Assembly (NCBI GenBank): GCA_944325555.1
Contig: CALVAN010000004.1
Span: 1 to 64,000 of the forward strand
Source of the DNA: Candidatus Gastranaerophilales bacterium
GTDB taxonomy: Bacteria > Cyanobacteriota > Vampirovibrionia > Gastranaerophilales > Gastranaerophilaceae
Direction: 5' to 3'
DNA: 64,000 bases
Made by a program: the position numbers and the translations under genes. The first letter of the stretch is position 1; each line of letters starts with the position of its first letter. The notes beneath the pieces are model-generated. The model was not told the DNA's origin. It searched no databases and saw only the letters and a list, made by a program, of their open reading frames with translations. This document shows positions 62,055 to 64,000 of this stretch, piece by piece.

Positions 62055-62123
62055 TTTGCTTTTAACTCATTCTAATATAAAGATTAATTTTCAACCCTAA
62101 ACTCTTTTACGACAAACGGTTTA

Positions 62124-62153
62124 TTGCGGTGAAGCCGGAATTAATAGTATAAT
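62124..62153 (+). promoter_or_regulatory. fixC promoter
   Basis: TTGCGG (62124-62129), 18-nt spacer, consensus TATAAT (62148-62153); about 30 nt before ATG 62184. Confidence 0.6.
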
Positions 62154-62183
62154 TAATTAGACTCAGGGGGCTTTATACGAAAT

Positions 62184-63488
62184 ATGACCGAAGAAAATAA
62201 ACAGAATAAAACAGATGTTATAGTTGTTGGTGCAGGACCTGCAGGTGTCAGTGCCGCTGTTACTGTTGCACGCAGCGGTAAAAAAGTTGTACTGGTGGAA
62301 AGAGGAAATTATGCCGGTGCAAAAAATATGTACGGTGGTGTTATATATTCTCACGCTGCTGCTGAAATTTTCCCAAATTACAAAGAAGCCCCTATAGAAA
62401 GATTTGTTTCAAAACACAGTTACGTGCTTTTGTCGGAACAAGATTCCACCACAATATCTTATAAAAACCCGTCGCATAACGAAAATGCTTTTGTTATAAC
62501 ACGTGCAAACTGGGATAAGTGGTGTGTTGAACAGGCAATAAATGAGGGTGTTTATTATGCACCCAACACTCTTGTTAAAGAGTTAATTGTAAAAGACGGC
62601 AAAGTTATCGGCATAAGAACCGACGTGGAAGAATATTATGCGGAGGTGGTGATTATTGCGGACGGCGTAAACTCATTGCTCGCAAGACAGCTTGGTCTTA
62701 GAAAAGACATGAGGCCTAAAGATGTCTTTCTCGGTGTAAAAGAGGTTATTAAGCTTCCGTCAGAAGTTATTGAGCAGCGCTTCGGTTTGACAAACCATGC
62801 GGGTTGCGCAATGGAGCTTGTCGGGGAGCCTTTTAACAATATGTTTGCAATGGGAATTATTTACACAAACAAGGATTCCGTTGCCGTAGGGCTTGGCGTC
62901 GGGCTGGATGATTTAAAGAATCATAAGGTTAAACCGTATGAACTTTTGGAAAAGATGAAAACCCACCCGTTTGTTGCTGATATTATAGAGGGCGGAGAGC
63001 TTTTGGAATATTCCGCTCACCTGATTCCGGAAGGCGGCTATAACAGGCTGCCTCAATTATACACTGACGGTGCAATGGTTACGGGTGATGCTGCAATGCT
63101 TGTTAACAACGTTCATTTTGAAGGAACGAATTTTGCTATGATAAGCGGAAAATATGCCGGTGAAACGGCTCTTGAGGCTTTTGAAAAAGCTGATTTTTCT
63201 AAAAATCAGCTGTGCCTGTATAAGAAAAAACTGGACAACAGTTTTATTTTAAAAGATTTGAAAACTTACAAGGATGTTGTAAAAACAATTACCGGAAGGT
63301 CAAATTCCATTGGTTATTATTCTAAAAAAGTTAATGAATTTTTTGGAATATTTACAACCGCCGACGGAGTTGAGAAAAAAGGTAAATTCCAGAAATTTAC
63401 AAAACACTTTTTTACAAAACGCAGTCTTGCGGAACTTTTTAAAGACGGTTTCGCCGGTATAAAAGTTATGTTTGATATATTGAAATAA
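62184..63488 (+). CDS. fixC: FixC-type electron-transfer flavoprotein-quinone oxidoreductase
   Basis: 434 residues. DVIVVGAGPAGVSAAVTVA is the FAD-binding motif; GAKNMYGGVIY, IIADGVNSLLARQLGL and VTGDAAMLVNNVHFEGTNFA are characteristic of FixC/ETF-QO flavoproteins. It should move electrons from an electron-transfer flavoprotein (FixAB) to quinone or to the ferredoxin FixX. fixX follows 16 bp later; fixA and fixB are not in the window. Such systems are known from Melainabacteria. Promoter boxes precede the start, but the ribosome site is weak. Confidence 0.9.
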   Translation: MTEENKQNKTDVIVVGAGPAGVSAAVTVARSGKKVVLVERGNYAGAKNMYGGVIYSHAAAEIFPNYKEAPIERFVSKHSYVLLSEQDSTTISYKNPSHNENAFVITRANWDKWCVEQAINEGVYYAPNTLVKELIVKDGKVIGIRTDVEEYYAEVVIIADGVNSLLARQLGLRKDMRPKDVFLGVKEVIKLPSEVIEQRFGLTNHAGCAMELVGEPFNNMFAMGIIYTNKDSVAVGLGVGLDDLKNHKVKPYELLEKMKTHPFVADIIEGGELLEYSAHLIPEGGYNRLPQLYTDGAMVTGDAAMLVNNVHFEGTNFAMISGKYAGETALEAFEKADFSKNQLCLYKKKLDNSFILKDLKTYKDVVKTITGRSNSIGYYSKKVNEFFGIFTTADGVEKKGKFQKFTKHFFTKRSLAELFKDGFAGIKVMFDILK

Positions 63489-63504
63489 TGCTCGGATAAC
63501 AGAT

Positions 63505-63792
63505 ATGAACGAAAAAATTCCTGAAAAAATTGAAGACAAACTCTTTAGCGTCAAGTATAGAACTGACTCGCAGTGCCATTTGAAGCCTGACCAATCAAAA
63601 TGCTTGCAATGTCTTGAAAAAACCTGTACAATAGTATGTCCGGCGAATGTTTACTGCTATAATGAAACAGAAAAAAAACTCACCGTAAGTTACGAAAAAT
63701 GTTTGGAATGCGGTGCCTGCAGAGTAGCCTGTAAACATATTGATTGGACTTACCCTAAAAGCGGCAAGGGCGTTCAATTTAAAAAATCATAA
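63505..63792 (+). CDS. fixX: FixX-type ferredoxin-like protein
   Basis: 95 residues. CLQCLEKTCTIVCP near residue 33 and CLECGACRVACKH near residue 70 supply the cysteines of at least one [4Fe-4S] cluster, with the DQSKCLQC opening typical of FixX. It partners FixC, passing electrons from flavin to the quinone pool. It lies 16 bp after fixC and 28 bp before the RWYD gene, all on one strand. Confidence 0.92.
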   Translation: MNEKIPEKIEDKLFSVKYRTDSQCHLKPDQSKCLQCLEKTCTIVCPANVYCYNETEKKLTVSYEKCLECGACRVACKHIDWTYPKSGKGVQFKKS

Positions 63793-63820
63793 GTTTTCAA
63801 AAAATTAAAAGGAGAGAGGT

Positions 63821-64000
63821 ATGAAAGAAGAATACAGCCACAACTACCGCAGATGGTACGACAAAGACCCGATTTTATCAAAATCCATGAGTACTCTGGA
63901 AAAATCAGACGACGAAACGCAGATTAAAGTTGCGTTGAATGTTATTAAAATTATTATCGAACACAACATTGCGGAACATACATACACGGGTGTTGAAGAT
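63821..64000 (+). CDS. RWYD-motif protein, cut by the window end
   Basis: The first 60 codons are visible from ATG 63821, preceded by a strong GGAGAGAGGT site. It reads YRRWYDKDPILSKSMSTLEKS and then a helix-rich part (QIKVALNVIKIIIEHNI). The RWYDKDP motif matches the two repeats in the protein at 61667-62002. It is probably part of the fixCX transcript. The 3' end lies beyond the window. Confidence 0.7.
   Translation, partial: MKEEYSHNYRRWYDKDPILSKSMSTLEKSDDETQIKVALNVIKIIIEHNIAEHTYTGVED

Noticed and set aside
1-64000. tRNA, rRNA and CRISPR arrays
   Set aside because: No cloverleaf with a GGTTCGAATCC-type arm, no rRNA segments and no regularly spaced direct repeats were recognised by eye; a tRNA scan would be decisive.

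Overview
The window is one contiguous stretch of an AT-rich, Gram-negative bacterial chromosome. The best fit is a non-photosynthetic relative of Cyanobacteria of the Gastranaerophilales/Melainabacteria type. This is inferred from four things: efp lies directly before accB and accC (efp-accB is a typical cyanobacterial pair); Kdo synthesis genes and an autotransporter imply an outer membrane; FixC and FixX electron-transfer genes and a flagellin are present; no photosynthesis genes are seen. There is no rRNA gene in the window to confirm this, and I recognised no tRNA gene or CRISPR array.

Layout. 1-2.9 kb: a large autotransporter whose first codons overlap a dispersed palindrome. 2.9-9.3 kb: folate and flavoprotein genes (folK, HI0933-like), efp-accB-accC, and a citrate/homocitrate-synthase-like lyase. 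9.3-13.7 kb: envelope genes, uppS, a degenerate kinase-like protein and an ITPase, separated by repeats. 14-24 kb: kdsC-kdsD, smpB, a secreted hydrolase, proS, rpmE, a secreted protein pair, a CtpA-like protease and a frameshifted prepilin, followed by a 0.55 kb repeat-rich spacer. 24-26 kb: dnaN with a very AT-rich upstream region that looks like a replication origin. 26-30 kb: a degenerate receiver/GGDEF protein and flagellin. 30-45 kb: mostly metabolism (UbiA prenyltransferase, glutaredoxin, Orn/Lys/Arg decarboxylase, DAHP synthase, pheA, a hexose-phosphate mutase, leuA, glgA), together with infC, which starts at an AUU codon. 45-56 kb: dxr, glyQ, an amino-acid permease, an HD-GYP response regulator, and two paralogous membrane-anchored proteins. 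56-64 kb: an unusual CDF-CBS-CorC fusion, cdd, murA, fixC, fixX and small proteins sharing an RWYD motif.

Most genes are housekeeping. The novelty lies in four places. (1) A dispersed intergenic element of about 100-270 bp, with at least six copies here, shows compensatory base changes in a predicted stem and ends in a TTGACT box that could act as an outward promoter. (2) A candidate oriC lies upstream of dnaN. (3) Several unrelated or paralogous proteins share short N-terminal or internal signatures (M-K/D-I-x-S/A-I-S/N; a YxKMPxEEAxxRxN domain; RWYDxDP) that I cannot match to known families. (4) One gene has a domain fusion of a CDF metal transporter with CBS and CorC_HlyC domains.
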